64,000 nucleotides of DNA from Candidatus Alcyoniella australis. Its GTDB lineage: Bacteria > Lernaellota > Lernaellaia > JAVCCG01 > Alcyoniellaceae. The stretch spans positions 31,978 to 95,977 of the forward strand of contig JAVCCG010000098.1 of the NCBI GenBank assembly GCA_030765605.1, given 5' to 3'. Position 1 is the first letter of the stretch; each line of letters opens with the position of its first letter. Positions 1 through 7,199 of this stretch are shown here, piece by piece. The notes under the pieces were generated by a model. It saw only the letters and a program-made list of their open reading frames with translations, had not been told where the DNA came from and did not search any database. Made by a program: the position numbers and the translations under genes.

Positions 1-1
1 C

Positions 2-2116
2 AGCGACGAGGTGGTGCTGGTCGCCATTGAAGAAGACGACGCGCTGAGCAGCCCGGGCCGCCAGCGGCTGGGGCGAGCGGTCGGCGCGGTCCGCGAGCTG
101 CCCGGCGTGGTGCGGGTACGCAGCCTGCTCGACGCCCAGCGGGTCCAGGGCGATGCCCAGAGCATCTGGGTGCGCGACTACGCCGCGCTGGCCGAGCAAG
201 ATCCCGGACAGATCCCGCAGCTTATCGAACAACTGACCCAGGATCCGTTCTACGGCGGCCTGCTGGTCTCGGACGACGGCGCGCACCACGCGGTGATCGT
301 CCAGCTACAAACCGAGGACGACCGGCCGGTGGAACAAACGCCGGAGCTGATCCAACGCATCCTCTCCGCGTTTACCGACGCGGGCTACGCGCGCGAGTCG
401 CTGCATCCGCTGGGCGCGCCGGTGAGCTTCAGCTCGGTGGTGTCCGAGAGCATCGCCAATATCAGCACGCGGCTGCCGCTGGTTGCCGTGCTGCTGCTGC
501 TCACCGTGTGGCTGATGTTCCGGCGCATGTGGCCGGTGCTGGTGACCTCGCTGGTCGCCGCTCTGGCCTCGCTGTGGACCATGGGTTTCGCCGTGTTGCT
601 CGATCCGCGAGTAAATATCCTGGCCAGCATGGTGCCGATGGTGATCATGATCATCGCCTTCTCCGACGTGGTCCACCTGTGCAGCGCCTACCTGCTTGAG
701 CTCGGCGCGGGAAAAAGCAAATCCGAGGCGATCTTGCACAGCGGCTCCGACGTGGGACGCGCCTGCCTGATGACTTCGGCCACGACCTTCGTTGGTTTCG
801 TCTCAATGTCGATCGTGCCCGCGCCGATCTTCCGCCACCTGGGGCTGGTGCTGGGCTTCGGCGTGGCCGTGGCGCTGTTGATCGCAGTGACCTTGGTGCC
901 GATCCTGTTCTCGCTGATTCCGCAGCCCAAGCCCTGGCGCAGGGGCGCGGCCGGTCGCGTACAGGACCTGCTCGATCGCTTCCTGCACGGCGCGGCGCAG
1001 CTCGCCGCCGCCCGTCCGCGCACCTTGATCGCGCTGTTCGCCCTGCTGGGGCTAGTCGCGGTCTACGGCATGACCCGAATGCACGTCGAGACCGACTTCG
1101 CCAAGCGGCTGACCTACGACCATCCGTTGCGCGTCGATGCCCGCTATTTCAACGCACACTTCGGCGGGGCCAACTCGGTCGATATCTACGTTGACTCCGG
1201 CGAGATCGACGGATTGCTCGACCCCGAGCTGATCGGGCTGGTCGCCGCTTATCAACGCGATTTGGCGCGCCTGCCCGGGGTGACGCGCGTCTCCTCAATC
1301 GTCGACCTGATCGCGCCGCTGCATGCGGCGATCCACTACGGCCAGAGCGCTCCGGGCGACTTGCCGCGCACGCGCTCGGCCCTGGCCGACGACTTTCAAC
1401 TGCTCGAGATCAAGGGCTACAACGATCTGGAACAGCTGATCGACTTCGACCGTCGCCGAATGCGCCTGACCCTACAGCTTCCCGAGGAGGGAGTGCGCGC
1501 AACCCAAGAGATCGGCGAGCAGGCCGCGCGTCTGGGACGCCAGATGCTTGGCGAACAAGCGGACGTGGAGGCCACGGGTATGCTGTTTCTGCTCGGCCAA
1601 TGGCTGGGCGAGATCGTCGCCGGACAGCGCCGCGGCCTGGCCTTCGCCGTGTTCACCATCGCACTGATGATGATCATCGGCCTGCGCTCGTGGCGCGTGG
1701 GGCTGTGGTCGATGATCCCCAACCTATTGCCGCTGGCCGTACTCGGCGGTTACCTCGGTCTGGCCTGGGAGCAGATCGACTCCGACGTGCTGGCGCTGAT
1801 GATGATCGCCCTGGGCATCGGCGTGGACGACACGATCCATTTCCTGATGCGGCTGCGCATCGAGTGGAAACGCCACGACGACGTGGAGGGTGCGCTACGC
1901 AGCACATTCAATTTCTCCGGCCGCGGGATCGTGATCACGACAGTGATCCTGGTCGTGGGATTCGCACCCTTTGCCTTGTCGGACTACCTAAGCGTGAACA
2001 TGCTCGGCACCCTGTTGCCATTGACGTTGATCGTGGCGCTGCTCGCGGACTTGCTGCTTCTGCCCGCCCTGGTTAAGGTCGGATTGCTAAGTTTTGATGA
2101 AAGATCACAACAATGA
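2..2116 (+). CDS. RND superfamily (MMPL-type) exporter, 5'-truncated by window edge
   Basis: The reading frame is open from the first bases, so the N-terminus lies outside the window; about 704 codons are present. What remains has the RND layout: a periplasmic loop, a helical block (about residues 150-305), a second periplasmic loop and a C-terminal helical block (about 530-690). The motif GIGVDDTIHFLMR followed by a Gly/Thr-rich helix is characteristic of the second transmembrane half of MMPL/SSD-type RND proteins, which export lipids, hopanoids or other hydrophobic compounds with proton flow. The substrate cannot be read from sequence. The stop overlaps the start of the next small ORF (ATGA), suggesting cotranscription. 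Confidence 0.85.
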   Translation, partial: SDEVVLVAIEEDDALSSPGRQRLGRAVGAVRELPGVVRVRSLLDAQRVQGDAQSIWVRDYAALAEQDPGQIPQLIEQLTQDPFYGGLLVSDDGAHHAVIVQLQTEDDRPVEQTPELIQRILSAFTDAGYARESLHPLGAPVSFSSVVSESIANISTRLPLVAVLLLLTVWLMFRRMWPVLVTSLVAALASLWTMGFAVLLDPRVNILASMVPMVIMIIAFSDVVHLCSAYLLELGAGKSKSEAILHSGSDVGRACLMTSATTFVGFVSMSIVPAPIFRHLGLVLGFGVAVALLIAVTLVPILFSLIPQPKPWRRGAAGRVQDLLDRFLHGAAQLAAARPRTLIALFALLGLVAVYGMTRMHVETDFAKRLTYDHPLRVDARYFNAHFGGANSVDIYVDSGEIDGLLDPELIGLVAAYQRDLARLPGVTRVSSIVDLIAPLHAAIHYGQSAPGDLPRTRSALADDFQLLEIKGYNDLEQLIDFDRRRMRLTLQLPEEGVRATQEIGEQAARLGRQMLGEQADVEATGMLFLLGQWLGEIVAGQRRGLAFAVFTIALMMIIGLRSWRVGLWSMIPNLLPLAVLGGYLGLAWEQIDSDVLALMMIALGIGVDDTIHFLMRLRIEWKRHDDVEGALRSTFNFSGRGIVITTVILVVGFAPFALSDYLSVNMLGTLLPLTLIVALLADLLLLPALVKVGLLSFDERSQQ

Positions 2117-2340
2117 AAATCGACGACGAGAGCATCGCGCGCATCCGCGAACGACTGCGGATACTGGCAACCCAGGGGATCGAGCCGGACCTCTACTGTT
2201 CTTTCAGGTGCAGCTTCTCCGACTCGGGACAGGCGCAGCACGCGGCCTGCCTGGCGGTCAACGGCGTGCATTGCCGATTAATCGAGGGTGTGGTGGAAAA
2301 GGGCGCTCCATGCCGGGTGCGCTCACTGATCGAGACCTGA
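2113..2340 (+). CDS. Small Cys-rich hypothetical protein (75 aa)
   Basis: Starts inside the stop codon of the RND exporter (ATGA overlap), which is the best evidence that it is translated. The protein has five cysteines, including a C-x3-C pair near residue 29 (YCSFRC), another near residue 45 and a late APC, and no membrane segment or signal peptide. A metal-binding role is possible but unsupported. I do not recognise the family. It sits between the exporter and the CocE-type hydrolase lipoprotein and ends 46 bases before the latter. Confidence 0.45.
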   Translation: MKIDDESIARIRERLRILATQGIEPDLYCSFRCSFSDSGQAQHAACLAVNGVHCRLIEGVVEKGAPCRVRSLIET

Positions 2341-2386
2341 GCACGGCCCGGCCGTTCACAGCCAATTTCAACGTCGAGAACCAATC

Positions 2387-4282
2387 ATGCGTAGAACACG
2401 AAACTTGAACCTTGGATTGCCGGCGATCCTGCTGCTGATCGCGGCCCTGGTCTGCACAGCTTGGGCCTGCGCGGGATCGCGCCCGGCCAAGGCCCGGCTG
2501 GATCGCAATTGGTACCTTGACGATGCGCAGCAGCGGGAAGCGACCGAGGCCGGCCGCGTCGTGCGCAGCTCGCTGTACCTGACCATGCGCGACGGCGTGC
2601 GTATCGCCGTTGACGTCTACCTGCCCGCGAACCTCGAGCCCGGCGAGAAGCTGCCCACGCTGCTTAACCAGACGCGCTATTTGCGCCACCTCGAGCTCTA
2701 CCCGCCCTACAACGAACTGCTGATGCCGCCCGAGGAGATCCTGCAAATTGTCGGACTCGGATACGCCGTGGTGCGCGTGGACGCCCGGGGCAGCGGAGCC
2801 TCGTTCGGCACACGCCCCTGCCCGTGGTCGGCCGACGAGGTGACGGACGGCGCCCAGGTCGTGGACTGGATCATTGAGCAGCCGTGGTCCAACGGCTTGG
2901 TCGGCGCGGTGGGTGGATCCTACGAGGGAACCGCCGCCGAGATGCTGCTGGTCAACCGCCACCCGGCGGTTAAGGCCGCAGCCCCGATGTACGCGCTGTA
3001 CGACGCTTACGCCGACATCGCGTTTCCCGGCGGAATTCACCTCTGGTGGTTCACCCAGATCTGGCAGCGCGGCAACCTGGCGATGGACGCCAACGACCTG
3101 TCGCAGGCCGCATGGTTCGCGCCGCTGTTCACCAGCGGCGTCTCGCCGGTGGACGACGATCATGACCGCGTGTTGCTCGAACAGGCCGTTGCCGAACACG
3201 CGACCAACTACCATGTACACGAAGAGGCCGCGCAGATTTTCTATCGCGACGACGTGAGCAACGGCGGTTTGCACATCGACAGCTTCAGCCCGCATCATTA
3301 TCTTGGGCAGATCGCCGAATCGGAAGCCGCGATCTACAACTACAGCGGATGGTTCGACGGCGGATATGCGCACTCGGCCATCAAGCGCTACCTGACCATG
3401 GGCCAACGACCCCAGGATCGGCTGATCCTCGGGCCCTGGGATCACGGCGGCGACGATCACGTGCGGCAATTCCAGCGGCCCTATCGCTCGAACTTCGATC
3501 ACATGGCCGAGCTGGCCCGCTTCTTCGACTATCACCTCAAGGGGATCGACACCGGAATCTACGACGAGCAGCCGGTGCACTACTACACCATGGGCGAGGA
3601 CACTTGGCACGCGGCCGATACCTGGCCGCCGCCCGAGGCGCAGCCCGTTGCGCTGTATCTGCGCGCCGACGGGACCCTCGATTTTGCGCCCCCCGACCAG
3701 GTGCAAAGCGTGGAGTACGCGGTGGACCCCAAGGCCGGTACCGGAGGCTACGCCCGCTGGAACAGCCTGGCCTTGGGCATGGCCGTGCGCTACCCCGACC
3801 GCCGCAAGGCCGATCGGCGTCTGCTGGTGTTTCAAAGCGCGCCGCTCGATCAAACGCTGGAGGTAACCGGCCATCCACTGGTCCACCTCTACATCAGCAG
3901 CTCCAAGACCGACGCCGACGTGTTCATCTACCTTGAAGACGTGGACCCCGCGGGGCGCGTGGGCTACGTCAGCGAGGGCATGCTGCGCGCCTCGCACCGC
4001 AAGCTGTGCGACGAGCCGCTCTACACCACGCCCGCGCCGTGCCACAGCTTTCTGCGCGCCGACGCCATACCGCTGGAGCCTGGCGAGCCGACCGAGCTGA
4101 TCTTCGACCTGCAGCCGACCTCCTACCTGTTCAAACGCGGCCACAGCCTGCGCATCGCCGTGGCCGGGGCTGACGCCGACCACTTTCGGCCGCTGCCCGG
4201 AGATCCGTCGCTGCTTACGGTGCATACCGCCCCAAAGCTTGCCTCACGGATCGTGCTGCCGCTGATCGTGCGAGATGAGTGA
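2387..4282 (+). CDS. CocE/NonD family serine hydrolase, probable lipoprotein
   Basis: 631 aa. Residues 1-28 form a signal peptide ending in an Ala-x-Ala-Cys-like segment (TAWACAG), fitting export, probably with lipidation. An alpha/beta-hydrolase core follows with the nucleophile elbow GGSYEG (Ser178), and a later GPWDHGG segment that should carry the His of the triad. The C-terminal third (from about residue 440) resembles the jelly-roll domain of X-Pro dipeptidyl-peptidase S15/CocE enzymes. Family members hydrolyse esters, amides or peptides such as glutaryl-acylases and cocaine esterase; the substrate here is unknown. The stop overlaps the next start (TGATG), linking it to the GHMP kinase. 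Confidence 0.85.
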   Translation: MRRTRNLNLGLPAILLLIAALVCTAWACAGSRPAKARLDRNWYLDDAQQREATEAGRVVRSSLYLTMRDGVRIAVDVYLPANLEPGEKLPTLLNQTRYLRHLELYPPYNELLMPPEEILQIVGLGYAVVRVDARGSGASFGTRPCPWSADEVTDGAQVVDWIIEQPWSNGLVGAVGGSYEGTAAEMLLVNRHPAVKAAAPMYALYDAYADIAFPGGIHLWWFTQIWQRGNLAMDANDLSQAAWFAPLFTSGVSPVDDDHDRVLLEQAVAEHATNYHVHEEAAQIFYRDDVSNGGLHIDSFSPHHYLGQIAESEAAIYNYSGWFDGGYAHSAIKRYLTMGQRPQDRLILGPWDHGGDDHVRQFQRPYRSNFDHMAELARFFDYHLKGIDTGIYDEQPVHYYTMGEDTWHAADTWPPPEAQPVALYLRADGTLDFAPPDQVQSVEYAVDPKAGTGGYARWNSLALGMAVRYPDRRKADRRLLVFQSAPLDQTLEVTGHPLVHLYISSSKTDADVFIYLEDVDPAGRVGYVSEGMLRASHRKLCDEPLYTTPAPCHSFLRADAIPLEPGEPTELIFDLQPTSYLFKRGHSLRIAVAGADADHFRPLPGDPSLLTVHTAPKLASRIVLPLIVRDE

Positions 4283-5292
4283 TGAAAATCGTGACCCAAG
4301 CCTTTTCCCGCGCCGGGCTGATGGGCAACCCCGGCGACGGCTATTGCGGCAAGGCGCTCGCGTTGAGCGTGCGCAATTTCAGCGCGCAGGCGACCATCGA
4401 GCCCAGCGCGCGGCTGTGCATCGCGCCCCAGCGTCAAGACCTGCTCGAGTTCGACAACGTGCAGCAGCTAGTGCGCGGCGTGCGCGAACACGGTTATTAC
4501 GGCGGCGTGCGACTGCTCAAGGCGACGATCAAGCTCTTTGCCGAGCACTGCATTGCCCGGGGGATAGAGCTGCGCCCGGATTGCTTCACCATCAGCTATT
4601 GCACCACGATCCCGGTGCAGGTCGGACTGGCCGGATCCAGCGCAATCATCACCGCCGCGATGCGCGCACTGATGCGCTTCTACAACGTCGAGATCGAGCG
4701 CGAGCTGCTGCCCTCGCTGATCCTGAGCGTCGAGCGCGAGGAGCTGGGCATCGGCGCGGGGCTGATGGACCGCGTGATCCAGGTCTACGAGGGACTGGTG
4801 TTCATGGACCTCGGCCGCGAGCTGGTTGAAGGTCGGGGCTTGGGCGACTACGTGCCGCTGGACCCCGCGGCCCTGCCGCCGCTTTACCTGGCCTACAACG
4901 AGGGCTTGGCCAAGGGCAGCGAGTTCACGCACAACCCGTTGCGCGCGCGCTTTGAACGCGGAGAGCCGGAAATGCTCGCGAAAGTCGCTCAACTGGCTGA
5001 GTTGGCCGTACGCGCACGAGAGCTGCTCGAACACGGGCGCGGCGACGAGCTCGGGTCGCTGATGGATGAGAACTTCGATTTGCGCGCCGCGCTGTGCAAT
5101 ATCGGCCCGGGCGATATGCAGTTGATCAACATTGGCCGCGAGCTGGGCGCGCATCCCAAGTTCGCCGGATCGGGCGGCGCGGTGATCGGCGCGTTCGATG
5201 GCGACCCACAGCGCCTGGAACGTCTGCGCCGCGCCTACGCCAAGATCGACGCCACGCTGATCGTGCCGCAGATCGCGGCCGAGGAGGACTGA
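4282..5292 (+). CDS. GHMP-family sugar kinase (glucuronokinase-like)
   Basis: 336 aa from the ATG at 4282, which overlaps the upstream stop (TGATG); a GTG one codon earlier is possible. The N-terminus (AGLMGNPGDGYCGKAL) matches the opening of glucuronokinase/mevalonate-kinase-like GHMP proteins. The phosphate-binding motif is seen at VGLAGSSAIITAA (about residues 114-126), and a C-terminal GSGGAVIGAF supplies motif 3. The enzyme should phosphorylate a sugar or isoprenoid alcohol using ATP in the cytoplasm. Glucuronokinase resemblance is by eye; other anomeric sugar kinases are equally possible. The stop overlaps the start of the next gene. Confidence 0.75.
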   Translation: MKIVTQAFSRAGLMGNPGDGYCGKALALSVRNFSAQATIEPSARLCIAPQRQDLLEFDNVQQLVRGVREHGYYGGVRLLKATIKLFAEHCIARGIELRPDCFTISYCTTIPVQVGLAGSSAIITAAMRALMRFYNVEIERELLPSLILSVEREELGIGAGLMDRVIQVYEGLVFMDLGRELVEGRGLGDYVPLDPAALPPLYLAYNEGLAKGSEFTHNPLRARFERGEPEMLAKVAQLAELAVRARELLEHGRGDELGSLMDENFDLRAALCNIGPGDMQLINIGRELGAHPKFAGSGGAVIGAFDGDPQRLERLRRAYAKIDATLIVPQIAAEED

Positions 5293-6410
5293 TGCGCTTC
5301 AGCCTCGGCGTTGCGGCCCTGGCGCTGGCATTGTCGCTGCTGCCGGTCGGGTGCGCGTCGCCGCCGGACGGGGGAGAGATGGACCGTACATTGACCGTGA
5401 TCGACTACAACCTCTGGCACGGGCTCAATCCCGTAGGGCTGCTTAAGTTCGACGAGTTCGAGACTCCGGCCGAGCGTGAGCTGCGGCTCGAGGGATTCCT
5501 GGCCCAGGCGCGGGCCCTACAGCCGGACCTGATCTTTCTGCAGGAGGTCAACCCGGTGCCGGGCCTCTCGGCGCGGATCGCCGACGAGCTGGGCATGCAG
5601 CGCGTGTTCCAGGTGGGCAACTCCGGAATCAAGATCGGTTCTCTGGGGCCGCCGATCAACCTGCGCTCGGGCCTGGCGATCTTGGCCGCCCCACAGTTGC
5701 ATCTTGAGAAGCTCGACGGCTGCAAACTCTCGGGATCGACCGGGCGTTGCGGCCCGTGGCTCTCGATCCAGACCGGGGAGTTCCGCTACGCGCTGGTCGC
5801 CCGCGTCGAGATCAACGGCCGCGAACTGATGCTGATCAACACCCATCTGCACCACGGGATGGAGATCGACCAGCAGGTGCGGCAGGGGTTGGATGAGCTG
5901 GTCGATAAAGGAACGATCACGCGCGAGCAGGCCGACGCTGCGCTGGCCGAGGTGGCCCTGGCCTCGCAGCGCAGGCGTAGCGAGATCGAGCGCGCCTTGG
6001 ACTGCGCCGCGGACGCCGGTCTCGACCAGTCCACGCCCGTACTGTTTGCCGGCGACTTCAACGCCTCGCCCGATGCCCCCGAGCTCACGTGGCTGAAAAG
6101 CCATCTGGGCTTCGCCTCGGTCACTGACGATAGCGACCCGCAGAACCTGCTTTACACCTGGGACCCCCAGCGCAATTCCAACACGCTGTTCGTCAGCGAT
6201 TTCAAGCCGCCCAGCGACGGCGAGGGGCTGATCTTCGCGCACCTGGGGCAGACGCTGGTTCATCAGCGACGGCGGCTGGACTACATCTTCACGCGCTCCA
6301 CCGGCTCGCTGCTCGAGCCGCGCGAGTCCGGCCTGTTCGCCGACCAGCCGCGCAACGGCACGATGAGCTCGGACCACTTCGGCGTGTTCGCCAAATTCGA
6401 GATCAAATAA
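5292..6410 (+). CDS. Endonuclease/exonuclease/phosphatase (EEP) family lipoprotein
   Basis: 372 aa starting at the ATG overlapping the upstream TGA. The N-terminus is a lipoprotein signal (hydrophobic stretch then LPVGC), so the mature protein is probably membrane-anchored outside the cytoplasm. EEP catalytic signatures are in order: IFLQEVNP (metal-binding Glu), INTHLHHG, FAGDFNASPD, RRLDYIF and a terminal SSDHFG (catalytic Asp-His). Exported members include sphingomyelinase-like phosphodiesterases, inositol phosphatases and nucleases; the substrate cannot be chosen from sequence. The last gene of the overlapped run; downstream is a 394-base gap with repeats. Confidence 0.8.
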   Translation: MRFSLGVAALALALSLLPVGCASPPDGGEMDRTLTVIDYNLWHGLNPVGLLKFDEFETPAERELRLEGFLAQARALQPDLIFLQEVNPVPGLSARIADELGMQRVFQVGNSGIKIGSLGPPINLRSGLAILAAPQLHLEKLDGCKLSGSTGRCGPWLSIQTGEFRYALVARVEINGRELMLINTHLHHGMEIDQQVRQGLDELVDKGTITREQADAALAEVALASQRRRSEIERALDCAADAGLDQSTPVLFAGDFNASPDAPELTWLKSHLGFASVTDDSDPQNLLYTWDPQRNSNTLFVSDFKPPSDGEGLIFAHLGQTLVHQRRRLDYIFTRSTGSLLEPRESGLFADQPRNGTMSSDHFGVFAKFEIK

Positions 6411-6411
6411 A

Positions 6412-6480
6412 GCAGCTATGAGCTGCACCAAAACTCGCAAGCGAACCTTGCGCGTTGCTCTACGATATTTTCCGCGTCGC
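6412..6480 (+). repeat. Dispersed intergenic repeat, copy 1 (forward)
   Basis: Begins right after the EEP stop codon with a perfect 6-bp hairpin (GCAGCT/AGCTGC, 3-nt loop), then an AAAACTCGC block and an ending ACGATN...TTCCGCGTCGC. This order matches the unit of the tandem array at 57907-58310. A short inverted fragment of the same end (CGCGGAGTGGATCGT) follows to about 6493. The hairpin could slow or end transcription, but there is no T-run. Confidence 0.55.
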
Positions 6481-6611
6481 GGAGTGGATCGTAGGTAACC
6501 GACAAACGTAATACACGAGATTTGTGCCGACTCAGAGCCGCTCGCGTTGGATGGGGCGGCAAGGTGAATTGTTTTAATTAATCTCGAGCCAATACCCCGC
6601 GAGCCTTCACC

Positions 6612-6635
6612 TAATAATGTTATTCAACATTATTA
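6612..6635. repeat. AT-rich perfect inverted repeat
   Basis: A 10-bp perfect stem (TAATAATGTT with AACATTATTA) and 4-nt loop, within the 394-base gap between the EEP gene and tatA. It is strikingly AT-rich against the GC-rich background. It could be a weak transcription terminator or a protein-binding palindrome; no flanking T-run is present. Otherwise this gap holds only the repeat copies and the tatA terminator. Confidence 0.5.
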
Positions 6636-6652
6636 TCCCTCCCCGATGCTTA

Positions 6653-6722
6653 GTCGCGGGGTGGATCGTTGCATCAAGACCGGCGTACTGCGCGAGCCTT
6701 GCCGCGGCTCCAAGCCGCCTCC
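6653..6722 (-). repeat. Dispersed intergenic repeat, copy 2 (reverse)
   Basis: Read on the minus strand it starts with a hairpin (GGCGGCT-TGG-AGCCGC), passes through a GGCTCGCG block and ends with CAACGATCCACCCCGCGAC. This is the same order and nearly the same length as the array unit at 57907-58310. Confidence 0.6.
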
Positions 6723-6732
6723 AAGGTGCCCA

Positions 6733-6779
6733 AACAAAAACCGCACCTGCTGGGATGTCGGTCCCGGCCGGTGCGGTCT
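6733..6779 (-). terminator. Rho-independent terminator downstream of tatA
   Basis: On the minus strand ACCGCACC pairs with GGTGCGGT (8 bp, loop about 22 nt) and is followed directly by TTTTTG. It lies about 25 bases beyond the tatA stop, correctly placed to end the tatA transcript. Confidence 0.7.
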
Positions 6780-6804
6780 TGGTCGCAGGTGCGTCAGGCG
6801 GCGG

Positions 6805-6999
6805 CTACTCTGCCTTGTCTTCGTCTTTGAGCTGTTTATCTTTAGGCGTCACGTCGATCTCGTCATGGTTGGCCTTGCGAAACTCGCGGATGCCCTTGCC
6901 CAGGCCGGCGCCGATCTCAGGCAGCTTGCCCACGCCAAAGATGATCAGCACGATGGCCATAATAATTACCAGCTCGCCCATGCCCAAATTGCCGATCAT
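6805..6999 (-). CDS. tatA: Sec-independent protein translocase subunit TatA/TatE
   Basis: 64 aa, the usual TatA length. One N-terminal membrane helix ([16 protein letters not shown]), the invariant [10 protein letters not shown] hinge, an amphipathic helix ([12 protein letters not shown]) and a short charged tail. TatA oligomers form the protein-conducting part of the twin-arginine pathway for folded proteins in the inner membrane. An AAGGAG ribosome site precedes the ATG. tatB/tatC are not in the window. It follows the carboxypeptidase and a small membrane peptide on the same strand, and a terminator closes the unit. Confidence 0.93.
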   Translation of the reverse strand: MIGNLGMGELVIIMAIVLIIFGVGKLPEIGAGLGKGIREFRKANHDEIDVTPKDKQLKDEDKAE

Positions 7000-7030
7000 G
7001 GTCTTTCTCCTTGTTTAGTCGGCCGACACT

Positions 7031-7168
7031 CTAACGGAAAAACCCGGCCAGCAGCCCCCAGCCGAGGATATCGTCGGCCGTGGCGAAACATAACAATAGC
7101 GTATAGACGATCATCGCCGCAAGAGCGAGTTTGCCGGTCCGGCCGCCCTCTTGATCGCGCTGTTCCAT
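7031..7168 (-). CDS. Small single-span membrane protein (45 aa)
   Basis: Starts at an ATG preceded by a strong GGAGGAAAGGCGG ribosome site, 31 bases after the carboxypeptidase stop and 31 bases before tatA. The peptide has a charged N-terminus (MEQRDQEGGRTGK), then one hydrophobic helix (about residues 14-32) and a C-terminal GWGLLAGFF segment. I do not recognise it. Its position suggests cotranscription with tatA, possibly as a membrane accessory factor, but function is unknown. An in-frame extension upstream would read into the Asp-codon tract of the neighbour and is unlikely. Confidence 0.6.
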   Translation of the reverse strand: MEQRDQEGGRTGKLALAAMIVYTLLLCFATADDILGWGLLAGFFR

Positions 7169-7199
7169 CCGCCTTTCCTCCTTAATCGAACGGCGCTGC

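Noticed and set aside
2258-4225. Long minus-strand ORF (655 codons) under the CocE gene
   Set aside because: A shadow of the GC-rich CocE coding frame; the plus strand has clear family motifs and a signal peptide.
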